From contig OZ241346.1 in the NCBI GenBank assembly GCA_965199875.1, positions 2,666,001 through 2,730,000 on the forward strand: a stretch of 64,000 nt of DNA, read 5' to 3'. Made by a program: the position numbers and the translations under genes. The notes under the pieces were generated by a model that saw only the letters and a list, made by a program, of their open reading frames with translations, made no database searches and was not told the DNA's origin. Below, one piece after another: positions 44,859 through 54,649 of this stretch. Origin of the DNA: VXYL01 sp965199875 (GTDB lineage: Bacteria; Pseudomonadota; Gammaproteobacteria; Pseudomonadales; Azotimanducaceae). Every line of letters begins with the position of its first letter. Position 1 is the stretch's first letter.

Positions 44859-45007
44859 ATACGAGGCATTACTCGCTTGCCGATTCTGGCTTGAACGCCG
44901 CCGAAGCTGCTGCGACTGATCCTCACGCCTCTCGCCGCCGGCATTGCCCAAGTCGCCCGCGCTGTGCGAGAGTTGGGCTGTTGGCGAGTTCTTGCAAGGA
45001 GGCCGGC

Positions 45008-45457
45008 GTGCAGCAAGAGGGCGAATACCGCATCGCGGCGCCCCGCGAACAGGTTTGGCAGGCGCTGAACGATCCGGCGACGCTGGCGCGCTGCCTGGAC
45101 GGCTGCCGCTCTTTGACGCCCACCGCGGAGAACGAGTTCGCCGCCGAAATCGGCGCCAAGGTGGGGCCGGTGAAGGCCACCTTCACCGCTGCCATCTCGC
45201 TGCGCGACGTCACGCCGGTGGAGAGCTATCGGCTCGACGTGCGCGTCAACGGCGGCGTGGCAGGATTCGCCAAGGGCTCGGCGCTGGTCGAGCTCGACGA
45301 CATCGAAGGGCGAGAGACGCTGCTGCGGTATACAATCGACGGAGCCATCGGCGGCAAGCTGGCGCAGATCGGCTCTCGGCTGGTGGAGGGCGCGGCGCGC
45401 AAGACGACGGCGCGCTTCTTCGAGCACTTCGCGGCGGATTTCGCCCAGCGAAGCTAG
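45008..45457 (+). CDS. coxG: CoxG-like SRPBCC protein
   Basis: A 149-residue SRPBCC-fold protein of the CoxG family. GEYRIAAPREQVWQALNDPA and LARCLDGCRSLTP are typical of its N-terminal half. CoxG accompanies CO-dehydrogenase-type molybdenum hydroxylases and is thought to help anchor or mature them. GTG 45008 has a strong ribosome site (AAGGAGG, then five bases). It opens the gene row coxG-S-L-M. Confidence 0.85.
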   Translation: MQQEGEYRIAAPREQVWQALNDPATLARCLDGCRSLTPTAENEFAAEIGAKVGPVKATFTAAISLRDVTPVESYRLDVRVNGGVAGFAKGSALVELDDIEGRETLLRYTIDGAIGGKLAQIGSRLVEGAARKTTARFFEHFAADFAQRS

Positions 45458-45516
45458 CCGAAGCGCCAAGCCAGGCCAACGGCAAGCACCGCCGAACACG
45501 ACAGAGGGGGAGCCAA

Positions 45517-45981
<465 letters not shown>

Positions 45982-46064
45982 GGTCTGGACGGGCCAGCAC
46001 GGCCACGGCCGAACCGGCCACGCAACGAACCCGCAAGGGCAACAACACGTAAGGGAGTAGACGG

Positions 46065-48413
46065 ATGGCATCGGAAACCGGCATCGGCGCTGCCGTCAAG
46101 CGCAAAGAAGACGCCCGCTTCATCACCGGCAAAGGCCGCTACACGGACGACGTGAACGCCCGCGGCCAAGCCTACGCGGTGTTCGCGCGCTCGCCCCATG
46201 CGCGGGCGAAGATCAACCGCATCGACACCGCCTCCGCCGCGGCAACCGACGGCGTGGTCGCCGTGTTCACCGGCGCGGACTTGCAGGCCGACGGCATCGG
46301 CGACCTGCCCTGCGGCTGGCTGGTGAAGTCCAAGGACGGTTCCGACATGGTGCAGCCGCCGCACCCGCCCATCGCCATCGAGCGCGTCAACTACGTTGGC
46401 GAACCCTACGCGGTGGTCGTCGGCGACACCTTGGAAGCCGCCAGGAACGGCGCCGAAGCCGTGCTGGCGGACTTCGAGGAGCTGCCCGCCGTGGTGGACT
46501 TGGCCAGCGCCGCTTCCGCCGAGCGGATCCACGAAGCAGCGCCCGACAACCAGTGCTACGACTGGGAACTCGGCGACCAGGCAGCGACGGACGCGGCCTT
46601 CGAGAACGCCCGCCACGTCGTCCGCGCCGATATCGTCAACAACCGGCTGATCCCGAACGCCATCGAACCCCGCGCCGCGCTCGGCGAATACGATGCCGCG
46701 GCAGGCAGCTACACGCTGCACACCACGTCGCAGAATCCGCATCTGGAACGCCTGGTGCTGGCGGCGTTCGTCAACGTCGCGCCGGAAGCGCGGCTGCGGG
46801 TGATTTCGCCGGACGTGGGCGGCGGCTTCGGCTCGAAGATTTTCGTCTACGCCGAGGAAACCGCCGTGATCTGGGCGGCCGGCAAGCTCAAGCGCCCGGT
46901 GAAGTGGAAGGCGGATCGTTCGGAATCCTTCCTCGCCGACGCCCACGGGCGCGATCACGTCACCCGCGCCGAACTGGCGCTGGCCGAGGACGGCGAGTTC
47001 CTGGGCCTGCGGGTGAAGACCATCGCCAACATGGGCGCCTACCTGTCCACCTTCGCATCGAGCGTGCCAACCTACCTCTACGGCACGCTCCTGGCCGGCC
47101 AGTACAAGACGCCGGCCATCTACGTCGAAGTGCGCTCGCTCTTCACCAACACCGCGCCGGTGGATGCGTACCGGGGCGCGGGCCGTCCCGAAGCCACCTA
47201 CGTCGTGGAAACCATCGTCGAGAAGGCGGCCCGGGAACTGGGCATGGACCCGGCGGACATCCGCCGCCGCAACTTCATCCAGCCGACGGACTTCCCCTAC
47301 GAAACGCCGGTCGCCCTCACCTACGACACCGGCGACTACGAAGCGAGCCTCGACAAGGCGCTCTCGCACATCGACTACGCCGGCTTCGGCGCCCGCAAGG
47401 CGGCTTCGGAAGCGAACGGCAAGAAGCGCGGCATCGGCCTCTCCTGCTACATCGAAGCCTGCGGCCTGGCGCCGTCGCAGGTGGCCCTTTCGCTCGGCGC
47501 TGGCGTCGGCCTCTTCGAGGTGGGCGAGGTGCGCGTCGACGTCACCGGCTCGGTAACCGTCGTCACCGGCTCGCACAGCCACGGTCAAAGCCACGAAACG
47601 ACGTTCGCGCAGATCATTTCAGAGAAGCTCGGCGTGCCGTTCGAGAACGTCACCGTGCTGCACGGCGACACCGGGCGTTCGGACTACGCCCTCGGCACCT
47701 ACGGTTCGCGTTCTCTCGCGGTGGGCGGTTCGGCCATCGTCAAGGCGACGGACAAGATCATCGCCAAGGGCAGAAAGATCGCCGCGCACATGCTGGAGGC
47801 GGAGGAAGACAAAGTGCTGTTCGAGGACGGCAGCTTCAACGTGGCGGCCTCCAACCAGTCGCTCACCTTCGGCGAGGTGGCCTTCGCGGCCTACGTTCCC
47901 GCCAACTATCCGCTCGACGAGTTGGAGCCTGGGCTTTCGGAGAAAGCGTTCTACGACCCGCCGAACTTCACCTATCCGGCCGGCGCCCACGTCTGCGAGG
48001 TGGAAATCGATCCCGAAACGGGCGTCGCGAGCATCGAGAAGTTCGTCGCCGTGGACGACTTCGGCCACGTCGTCAATCCGATGATCGTTGAAGGCCAGGT
48101 ACACGGCGGCCTGGCGCAAGGCATCGGCCAGGCGCTCTTGGAACACGGCGTCTACGACGAAACCGGGCAACTGCTGAGCGGCTCCTACATGGACTACGCC
48201 ATGCCCCGCGCCGACGACCTGCCGAGCTTTACAGTGGACACCACCACCACGCCCTGCACGCACAATCCGCTGGGCGTGAAAGGCTGCGGCGAAGCCGGCG
48301 CCATCGGCTCCACGGCGGCGGTGATGAACGCCATCACCGACGCCCTCGGCGTTGCCAGCGTGGCGATGCCAGCGACTCCCGAGACCATTTGGCGGGCTGC
48401 GAAGGGGAAATAA
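46065..48413 (+). CDS. coxL: Molybdenum hydroxylase large subunit, form II CoxL-like
   Basis: A 782-residue molybdenum-cofactor subunit of the xanthine-oxidase family. The active-site loop is AYRGAGR (about 367-373), which marks form II proteins; true CO oxidisers of form I carry AYxCSFR with the copper-binding Cys. The catalytic Glu in KGCGEAGAIG is at 743, and DVGGGFGSK binds the cofactor. The substrate is therefore uncertain: CO is possible but an organic N-heterocycle or aldehyde is as likely. ATG 46065 has a strong site (AAGGGAG). Confidence 0.9.
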   Translation: MASETGIGAAVKRKEDARFITGKGRYTDDVNARGQAYAVFARSPHARAKINRIDTASAAATDGVVAVFTGADLQADGIGDLPCGWLVKSKDGSDMVQPPHPPIAIERVNYVGEPYAVVVGDTLEAARNGAEAVLADFEELPAVVDLASAASAERIHEAAPDNQCYDWELGDQAATDAAFENARHVVRADIVNNRLIPNAIEPRAALGEYDAAAGSYTLHTTSQNPHLERLVLAAFVNVAPEARLRVISPDVGGGFGSKIFVYAEETAVIWAAGKLKRPVKWKADRSESFLADAHGRDHVTRAELALAEDGEFLGLRVKTIANMGAYLSTFASSVPTYLYGTLLAGQYKTPAIYVEVRSLFTNTAPVDAYRGAGRPEATYVVETIVEKAARELGMDPADIRRRNFIQPTDFPYETPVALTYDTGDYEASLDKALSHIDYAGFGARKAASEANGKKRGIGLSCYIEACGLAPSQVALSLGAGVGLFEVGEVRVDVTGSVTVVTGSHSHGQSHETTFAQIISEKLGVPFENVTVLHGDTGRSDYALGTYGSRSLAVGGSAIVKATDKIIAKGRKIAAHMLEAEEDKVLFEDGSFNVAASNQSLTFGEVAFAAYVPANYPLDELEPGLSEKAFYDPPNFTYPAGAHVCEVEIDPETGVASIEKFVAVDDFGHVVNPMIVEGQVHGGLAQGIGQALLEHGVYDETGQLLSGSYMDYAMPRADDLPSFTVDTTTTPCTHNPLGVKGCGEAGAIGSTAAVMNAITDALGVASVAMPATPETIWRAAKGK

Positions 48414-48416
48414 GCC

Positions 48417-49199
48417 ATGTACGCATTCAACTACCACCGTCCGGCCACTTTGCTGGAAGCCGCCGACATGATGGCAAGCGCTGCGGACGGCGCCTATCTC
48501 TCCGGCGGCATGACGCTGATTCCCACCATGAAACAGCGCCTGGCAGCCCCTTCGGACGTCATCGACCTCGCCGCCATCGCCGATCTCTCTGCCATCTCGG
48601 ACCACGGCGACACGCTGACCGTCGGCGCCATGACCCGCCACGCAGCGGTGGCCGGAAACAACGCCATTCCAGCCTTGGCCGACCTCGCCGGGCGCATCGG
48701 CGACGCCCACGTGCGCAATCGCGGCACCATCGGCGGTTCCATCGCCAACAGCGATCCCGCGGCGGACTATCCCGCCGCAGTAGTGGCGCTCGACGCCAAA
48801 GTGCATACCGACAAGCGCTCGATTGCCGCAGCCGACTTCTTCGCCGGCTTGTTCGAGACGGCATTGGGCGACGGCGAAATCGTCACCGCGGTGGAGTTCC
48901 GCAAACCAGACGCCGCCGCCTACGAGAAGTTCCCGAACCCTGCCTCCCGCTACGCCATCGTCGGCGTCATGGTGGCGCGCTGCGGCGACTCCGTCTGCGT
49001 TGGCGTAACGGGCGCCGGCCCGTGCGCGTTCCGCGCAACGCCGCTGGAGGAAGCGCTGGCGGCGAACTTCACGCCGAGCGCTGTCGACGGCGTCGCGATC
49101 GACGACACCGACTTCAACGCCGACCTGCACGCCTCGGCGGAGTACCGTGCCCACTTGGTGGGAGTGATGGCGAAACGGGCAGTGGCGCGGATGGGCTAA
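48417..49199 (+). CDS. coxM: Molybdenum hydroxylase FAD subunit
   Basis: A 260-residue FAD-binding subunit. The FAD motifs are LSGGMTLIPTMKQ near residue 28 and the segment RNRGTIGGSIANSDPAAD near 100, both standard for CoxM/CutM. It passes electrons from the clusters to an acceptor. ATG 48417 lies three bases after coxL. Its stop overlaps by four bases the end of the NACHT gene, which runs the other way. Confidence 0.92.
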   Translation: MYAFNYHRPATLLEAADMMASAADGAYLSGGMTLIPTMKQRLAAPSDVIDLAAIADLSAISDHGDTLTVGAMTRHAAVAGNNAIPALADLAGRIGDAHVRNRGTIGGSIANSDPAADYPAAVVALDAKVHTDKRSIAAADFFAGLFETALGDGEIVTAVEFRKPDAAAYEKFPNPASRYAIVGVMVARCGDSVCVGVTGAGPCAFRATPLEEALAANFTPSAVDGVAIDDTDFNADLHASAEYRAHLVGVMAKRAVARMG

Positions 49200-52100
49200 C
49201 GAAGTGCAGGGTAGACGGGCGGCCCGGCAACCGGCGGTCTAGAAACGTCGATAACTACGACTGTGATTTTTCGCGTTTGATCGGGCCCCAGTGCCTCCCG
49301 CAGCTGTCCTTCGAGATCGGTGGCATGGCGTGGCCTTCCGCCCGACGGATGCCTTTGGCAATGATCGCGGCCAAACCAGAACGCGAGATAGATGCCGTGG
49401 CCTTGTGCGCCGGGATCGATCGCGTACTTTTTGACGAGTTGGCCTTGGATTGCCTGCCAGAGATCTTTGCTGTTGCTTTTCTTGATCTCCACTGGCACGT
49501 TGAAGTCTAGGTACGAGACGCGAATGTCCGCACGTCCATCGTTCGCGTAGACGCCTTCGGGTGCGGCTTGAACGTCCACACGTTCCAGTTGAAGCTGCAG
49601 CTCCGACAACAGCCTGTCGCGGCACAGGTTCTCGTCCTTCGGTTCCCAGGGGCCGGTTTTCGACGTATTCCAATACTGCCGCCAATCGGAGGTGCTGTCG
49701 CTGCGGATGCGTCTTGCCATCTGCCTCAGGTAGTCGGTCGTCAGAGCGGCAAGGTCGGCCGCGTTTGCCGGCCACAAGCCGTCAAGAGTGGCCAGCACCG
49801 CATCGACTGACGCGTAGCTGAACTCCGCTTCCCGCCGGGCGTCGGCCTGCAACTTGGCCGCGTGCTGCAAATCCGTTCTCCAGTGGCGCAGTTTTTCGTC
49901 AGCGACGAGTTGCGCGAGCGCTGTGGTGGCCGTCTGCGACGAGTGCGACGCCAAGCTGGCAACGAGGCGATGCGCTATCGCCGTCGCAAGCTTGGACGTC
50001 GAAGCGATGAAGGAACGCCGCTGACCGGTGCCGCCCTTGCCACCAATTGCGCCCCGGAAGGCACTGCAATGCGGACCGATGGCTTGAATCAAGAGCGACA
50101 GCGCATCGACGTCGAGCCCTTGTTCCCGCAATACGCCATCCTCGAACAAGGCCACCACGATGTCGAGATGTCGACCACCGCCTTTGCCGCACAGCAGATC
50201 TCCCGCTCGCGGAACGTGGGTTTGGGGTTCCAGCATCAACCCGAAGCACAGCCAGTGCAGTTGCTGTGCAACGGTCATGCTGTGTAGCGACAGCTTGTGC
50301 TGTACCAGCTGCGTCAAGTCGCTGTCGGCCCCAGAGTTCGGCACGGCTGCCAACAGGCGGCGCAACGCTGGTAGCTGGTCGCGCTTGCACCGGGGTGGGA
50401 ACATCCGCAGTAGGGGCACGACAGCGCGTTTCGCCACGGCCTTATAGATTTCGTCCCCGAAGTCCACAGCAGCGGGCAAGCTGGTCTTCCCTTTGCGATA
50501 AGCCATCCTGCAAGAATCGATCAGCACATCCGCCACTACGTCCGGCCGGAGGCGAAGCACGGCCTGATACCAGCAAGGCCGCATGTGCTGCTGCGTGTTG
50601 AGATGGAACGTCACCGCCAGCCGGATGCCATCGTCGTCCAAGGGCGGTGTACCAAGTTTCAACGGCCAGAGTTCTTCCAGCGCCGCCAAGAAAGGCCACG
50701 CCAAATAGTGGTAGCTCTCTTCCACCGCCAGACCGATGATCTCGGCGGCTTGCGGCAGGTCGGTTCGACTCGGAGTGTTGCGAATCGCAGTCAGTGCCAA
50801 ATGAACCAAGTTGTCCTCGCCGAGGAGGGCAAGCAGCCTAGCATTCGGCGTTTCGGCTGGCTCGAACAAGCCGAAGTAGGCTTGCGCGAGGTCGTTCAGC
50901 AGCGCCGGCGGACATTCGTTCTTGCGTATTTCCGACTCGTGCCGACGCAAGTGCTGCCGCCAGCGTTCCTGCTCATTGCGCTTCTCTTCATCTCGCCGAG
51001 CCGCAGCTTCTTGCGCGTCGGCCTCGTTCTCAGCCATGGCTTGCGCCCAATAGGCTTGGAGCTCGCCACGGCGGCCGAGCAAGTCACGCCACCACTCGAG
51101 TCGAGACGGCCGAGCTTCCAGCTGCGCCAAGGCGACTTCCCAAGAGACGCCCTCTGCACCCTCGCCACTATCCAGGCACTCACGCAACCGCCGCAGGTAG
51201 TAGCGGGCTTCTTCCTCCGATACGACGTCCGCGGCGCGGGACAAACACCAGTGGCCGAAGTCCGAAGGTCTGCGGCAATGTGGTATGCGCTTGGCGGCTT
51301 GCACCATCGCGACTTCGAGAGTGCCGGCGGAAGCCACGGCCGTCGCGACCAGTTCCTTGTACCGCTGAGGACGAGCCGTCAGCCAACGCGACAAGGAGAC
51401 TTGCCACGAACCGTCACGCGGTTTCGACACCAAGCCGAGCCAGCCGAACAAGCGCTTGGCATCTATATCCACCGAATCATCAACCAGACGCGACAGCAGC
51501 CGATGCGGCACCATGCGCAGCGGCCCCTCGTTCGGAACGACGTCCGGGTTCTTCGCCAGCGTATCGAGCACCTCGCCCAGCTGCTCGTGGGTTGACTCGT
51601 TGGCTACCCTGTCCAGCCAGAAATGCTGGCTGAGACCGTAGATCGATGGCACGTCTGGTGACCGCAGATACCGGCACGTCTCCGCTGGTGTCATCCACCG
51701 TGGATACAGGTGCGTCAACAAGGCGCCGCGCAGCCCGTCCACTGGATCGCGGATGGTGCCGGCGTTGATGTCGTCGAGCAGCCGTTTCAGTTCGTCTACG
51801 CTGCCGTCGTCGCCGTGTTCTTTCAGGTATGCGCGAAGCGCCGCCGAGCGAACCACTGGCCAGCAGTCGTTGTTTCGGACTACGTCCATCAGCAACGGGC
51901 GCAACGTGGGGATCGAATTGCCACGCTCCAAGGCCGCCAGCAGCGCCTGTGCAACGACTTGCTTGGCATCGCCACCGGCGTCCGTCAGCGCCTGCCGGAA
52001 GATCGGCTCGACATCCGGCGTTGCCAGGTCGCCCCAGCGTGCGTCCAAGTCTTGTCTCGACAACAGGTTCCACGGGTCTTTTGCCGCGTGTTGTTCGAGA

Positions 52101-53251
52101 GCCTGGAGCAACCGTTGCTTTTCTTCGGTAGCGAACCTACGCACGTCGCCGTAGACAACCACGCCGATGGGGTCGCGTTCGATCAGCTCCAAGCGTCCGG
52201 CCGGGCTGTGTGCGGCCAACCAGGCACACAGCCCGCGCAAACCGCTGACAACGCCTCCGTCGGCGCCGGCCAGCAATGCGATGATGCGGCTAATCGGCAA
52301 ACCGTCGCGGATCAGGCTGGCTAGGTATCTGCCCGACACGTATTCGGCAATCTGACGATGCGCTGGCGTCGCGACCCGGCTCGATGGGTAGACGAACAAC
52401 CTAGTGCGCAACACGGCCTTCAGCACTCCTTGACTTGCGCCGGTGACCTCGCGCAGTGCAACGTGGTCCCGCTCGGCGCCGGCGCGTTCGTCGACACCTT
52501 GATAGCCGCCAAGCAGCAAGACCACGCACAGACGGCCGGCTGCGTCGAGGAGCTCGGCATCGGATGCGTTGGTTGCGTCGCCGATGACGTGCTCTTCGTT
52601 GCTTTCCAGAAGCAACTGCCGGCATGCCAGATCGAACGTCTCTTGCCGTGTTTGCGGCCAATTGCCTGAAGACACGGCGCTCGACAGCATCTTCAAGTCC
52701 TGTGGATTGCCGAGCAGCGACGATATGCCCTGGGCGTCCGCATGGTCGATGAACGCATCGGCGCTATCGACGTCCTGCCGCTCCGCGAGCAGCTGGCGGG
52801 CCTGGTCGCGGGACAACGAGTTCAGCCGCAGCACACGCACCTCACCATCCTTCGACGCTGCCGCCAGGTGCATTCGGTCGCTGGCGTCCAGCCAGTCCGC
52901 CTCTCGGCAGGAGAGGCGAAAGCGCGGTCTTCCCAGCTCATCGAGCTTTGCACGGATGCGATCAAGGGATGTGCGCTGGTCGGCGGAACCTGCGCGCGCC
53001 TCGTCCAGTCCGTCGATGAACAACGTGCGCTCGTGCCACTCTGGCCTGTCGTCGAACGTCAGGAAATCCCGCGCCGTCACATAGCAGGCGCCTTCGCGCT
53101 GCGATTCCTCCCGGAACGCCACGGTTTTGCCGGCGCCGGGCGCACCGAGGAGCACATAGGCGGCGGTGCCCTCGTACTCGGCCAACGGCTTCTCGGACGG
53201 TTGCGTGTCGTTCTCCTCCGTCCACCTGGAGCAAGTGCGCGGCACCAACAT
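49196..53251 (-). CDS. Giant NACHT-type ATPase with C-terminal PD-(D/E)XK nuclease domain
   Basis: A 1351-residue protein of the STAND/NACHT class. The P-loop GAPGAGKT (36-43) and the Walker B signature TLFIDGLDEA (76-85), with the small-residue DE typical of NACHT, open the chain. A long helical, repeat-like middle (about 350-1200) would be the sensor. The C-terminus (about 1230-1310) has a nuclease core: RADIRV with Asp1242, VPVEIKK with Glu1255 and Lys1257, then LWQAIQGQLVKKY. The domain order sensor-helical/nuclease resembles bacterial Avs and bNACHT defence proteins, but with the effector at the C-terminus. ATG 53251 is chosen because GAGGAG (53264-53259) is well spaced and lies within the end of the upstream gene. 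Function is inferred. Confidence 0.8.
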   Translation of the reverse strand: MLVPRTCSRWTEENDTQPSEKPLAEYEGTAAYVLLGAPGAGKTVAFREESQREGACYVTARDFLTFDDRPEWHERTLFIDGLDEARAGSADQRTSLDRIRAKLDELGRPRFRLSCREADWLDASDRMHLAAASKDGEVRVLRLNSLSRDQARQLLAERQDVDSADAFIDHADAQGISSLLGNPQDLKMLSSAVSSGNWPQTRQETFDLACRQLLLESNEEHVIGDATNASDAELLDAAGRLCVVLLLGGYQGVDERAGAERDHVALREVTGASQGVLKAVLRTRLFVYPSSRVATPAHRQIAEYVSGRYLASLIRDGLPISRIIALLAGADGGVVSGLRGLCAWLAAHSPAGRLELIERDPIGVVVYGDVRRFATEEKQRLLQALEQHAAKDPWNLLSRQDLDARWGDLATPDVEPIFRQALTDAGGDAKQVVAQALLAALERGNSIPTLRPLLMDVVRNNDCWPVVRSAALRAYLKEHGDDGSVDELKRLLDDINAGTIRDPVDGLRGALLTHLYPRWMTPAETCRYLRSPDVPSIYGLSQHFWLDRVANESTHEQLGEVLDTLAKNPDVVPNEGPLRMVPHRLLSRLVDDSVDIDAKRLFGWLGLVSKPRDGSWQVSLSRWLTARPQRYKELVATAVASAGTLEVAMVQAAKRIPHCRRPSDFGHWCLSRAADVVSEEEARYYLRRLRECLDSGEGAEGVSWEVALAQLEARPSRLEWWRDLLGRRGELQAYWAQAMAENEADAQEAAARRDEEKRNEQERWRQHLRRHESEIRKNECPPALLNDLAQAYFGLFEPAETPNARLLALLGEDNLVHLALTAIRNTPSRTDLPQAAEIIGLAVEESYHYLAWPFLAALEELWPLKLGTPPLDDDGIRLAVTFHLNTQQHMRPCWYQAVLRLRPDVVADVLIDSCRMAYRKGKTSLPAAVDFGDEIYKAVAKRAVVPLLRMFPPRCKRDQLPALRRLLAAVPNSGADSDLTQLVQHKLSLHSMTVAQQLHWLCFGLMLEPQTHVPRAGDLLCGKGGGRHLDIVVALFEDGVLREQGLDVDALSLLIQAIGPHCSAFRGAIGGKGGTGQRRSFIASTSKLATAIAHRLVASLASHSSQTATTALAQLVADEKLRHWRTDLQHAAKLQADARREAEFSYASVDAVLATLDGLWPANAADLAALTTDYLRQMARRIRSDSTSDWRQYWNTSKTGPWEPKDENLCRDRLLSELQLQLERVDVQAAPEGVYANDGRADIRVSYLDFNVPVEIKKSNSKDLWQAIQGQLVKKYAIDPGAQGHGIYLAFWFGRDHCQRHPSGGRPRHATDLEGQLREALGPDQTRKITVVVIDVSRPPVAGPPVYPALR

Positions 53252-53255
53252 CAAG

Positions 53256-54518
53256 CTACTCCTCGAACCAGTGCGCTGCGGGGAACGACAGGAACTCTTC
53301 GATCGGCGTTCCATCGGCCCCAACCAGCATCGTGCGCACCCGCTCGAATCGATCCCCGAACGCTTCAAGCCCGGCCAGACGGCCTTGGCGGCGACTGCTC
53401 TTCACTTCGATGGCGACCAGCCTACGGGCCCGCTCTAGCACGAAGTCCACCTCGTGCTGCCCGTCCCGCCAGTAGTAGACGCGCACGTCGCGCCCCGCCG
53501 TGTTGCACAGATGGGCGCCGACGGCGCTCTCCACCAGACGCCCCCAGTAGCTCCGATCCGCTTGCGCTTCCGCGAACGTGTAGTCGCCGTGGGCGGCAAT
53601 CAGTGCGGTGTTCAGCACGTTCAACTTCGGCGGCGATGCCCGGCGGCGCTGCTCCGAGCCCTGGTACTTGGCAAGGCCGGTCAGCAGGCCGGCCATTTCC
53701 AGCAAGTCCACGTAGCGTGCAAGCGTGGTGGTGTTGCCAGCGTCCTGCAGCTGGCCGAGCATCTTGTTGTACGGGAGCACTTGGCCGGAGTAGACGGTGC
53801 CCAGCTCGAAGAGCTGCTTGAGCAGCGCCGGCTTGTCCACCCGCTGCATGGCGAGGACGTCGCGCTCGATGTTCGGGGCCACCAGCGCGTCCCGGACGTA
53901 GTCTCGCCAGCGACGCTCGGCGCCGACGTACTCGGCAATCCTGGGGTAGCCGCCGAAGTAGACGTAGCGCGGCAAGTCCAGGTCGAAGGCGTCCGCCATT
54001 TCGGAGAACGACCAGTGGGTCAGCCGCAACGTCTCGAACCGCCCCGCAAGGCTCTCTGTCAAGCCTTGCTGCATCAACAGGGGCGCAGATCCAGCGAGCA
54101 CTACGTGCATCGGCAGCCGGGCCCGCCGGTCGGCGTCCCAAAGGCCCTTGACGACCGCCGACCAGTCGGCGACTTGCTGAATCTCGTCCAACGCCAGCAC
54201 GAAGCCGCTTGGCGAGCGGGCCGCCTCCGCACGCGCCTGCTCCCACACGCGTACCAGCCAACGTGCGTCCCTGTGGCCTGGGCTTGCCACCGAGTACTGT
54301 GCCTGCGCGGTCCAGTGATCGTTGCCGGGCAGGTCTGGGCGGGTGGCGTCGGGTTCGTCGGCCGCGACGTAGCGGCTTGGCATCGGGACGCCGTCCAACG
54401 CCTGCAGGATGAGCGTGGTCTTGCCTGACTGCCGCGGCCCGGTGACGAAGGTCAACGTCCGAGGCGGCTCGTTGAGGCGTTCAACGAGCGTTCCGTACTG
54501 TTCGCGCCGAAAAGCCAT
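53256..54518 (-). CDS. AAA_14 / DUF4143 ATPase with nuclease-like C-terminus
   Basis: A 420-residue second member of the AAA_14-DUF4143 family. P-loop GPRQSGKTT near residue 27 and Walker B VLALDEIQQ near residue 108 are clear, with LAGSAPLL as sensor. The C-terminus reads EVDFVLERARRLVAIEVKSS, a PD-(D/E)XK-like core. It is immediately upstream of the NACHT-nuclease gene (four bases between its stop and the next ATG), so the two form one transcription unit. It is only a distant relative of the gene at 11859. No ribosome site is evident before its ATG, as with that gene. Confidence 0.88.
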   Translation of the reverse strand: MAFRREQYGTLVERLNEPPRTLTFVTGPRQSGKTTLILQALDGVPMPSRYVAADEPDATRPDLPGNDHWTAQAQYSVASPGHRDARWLVRVWEQARAEAARSPSGFVLALDEIQQVADWSAVVKGLWDADRRARLPMHVVLAGSAPLLMQQGLTESLAGRFETLRLTHWSFSEMADAFDLDLPRYVYFGGYPRIAEYVGAERRWRDYVRDALVAPNIERDVLAMQRVDKPALLKQLFELGTVYSGQVLPYNKMLGQLQDAGNTTTLARYVDLLEMAGLLTGLAKYQGSEQRRRASPPKLNVLNTALIAAHGDYTFAEAQADRSYWGRLVESAVGAHLCNTAGRDVRVYYWRDGQHEVDFVLERARRLVAIEVKSSRRQGRLAGLEAFGDRFERVRTMLVGADGTPIEEFLSFPAAHWFEE

Positions 54519-54570
54519 GCCGCGAAGCGTAGGCCATCGTGCAAATTAACTCAATAGGGTCTTCGAGCGG

Positions 54571-54585
54571 CCGCGGAAACCGCGG
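54571..54585. other. Perfect inverted repeat CCGCGG-AAA-CCGCGG
   Basis: A perfect six-base-pair hairpin with a three-base loop, lying between the ends of coxE and the start of the DUF4143 gene on the minus strand. There is no run of T after it in either direction, so it is not a classical terminator. It could be a binding site or a weak pause. It marks the border between the cox genes and the cassette. Confidence 0.4.
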
Positions 54586-54649
54586 AAACGCCACTCGTTG
54601 CCGAGGCGCGGGATGAAGGTCCGGGCGTCCGGCCCAGCCACGGACAGGG

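Noticed and set aside
46065..48413. True form I carbon monoxide dehydrogenase
   Set aside because: The active-site loop reads AYRGAGR, not AYxCSFR, so CO oxidation cannot be claimed.
54571..54585. Terminator at the CCGCGG hairpin
   Set aside because: There is no T run on either side, so it was listed only as an inverted repeat.
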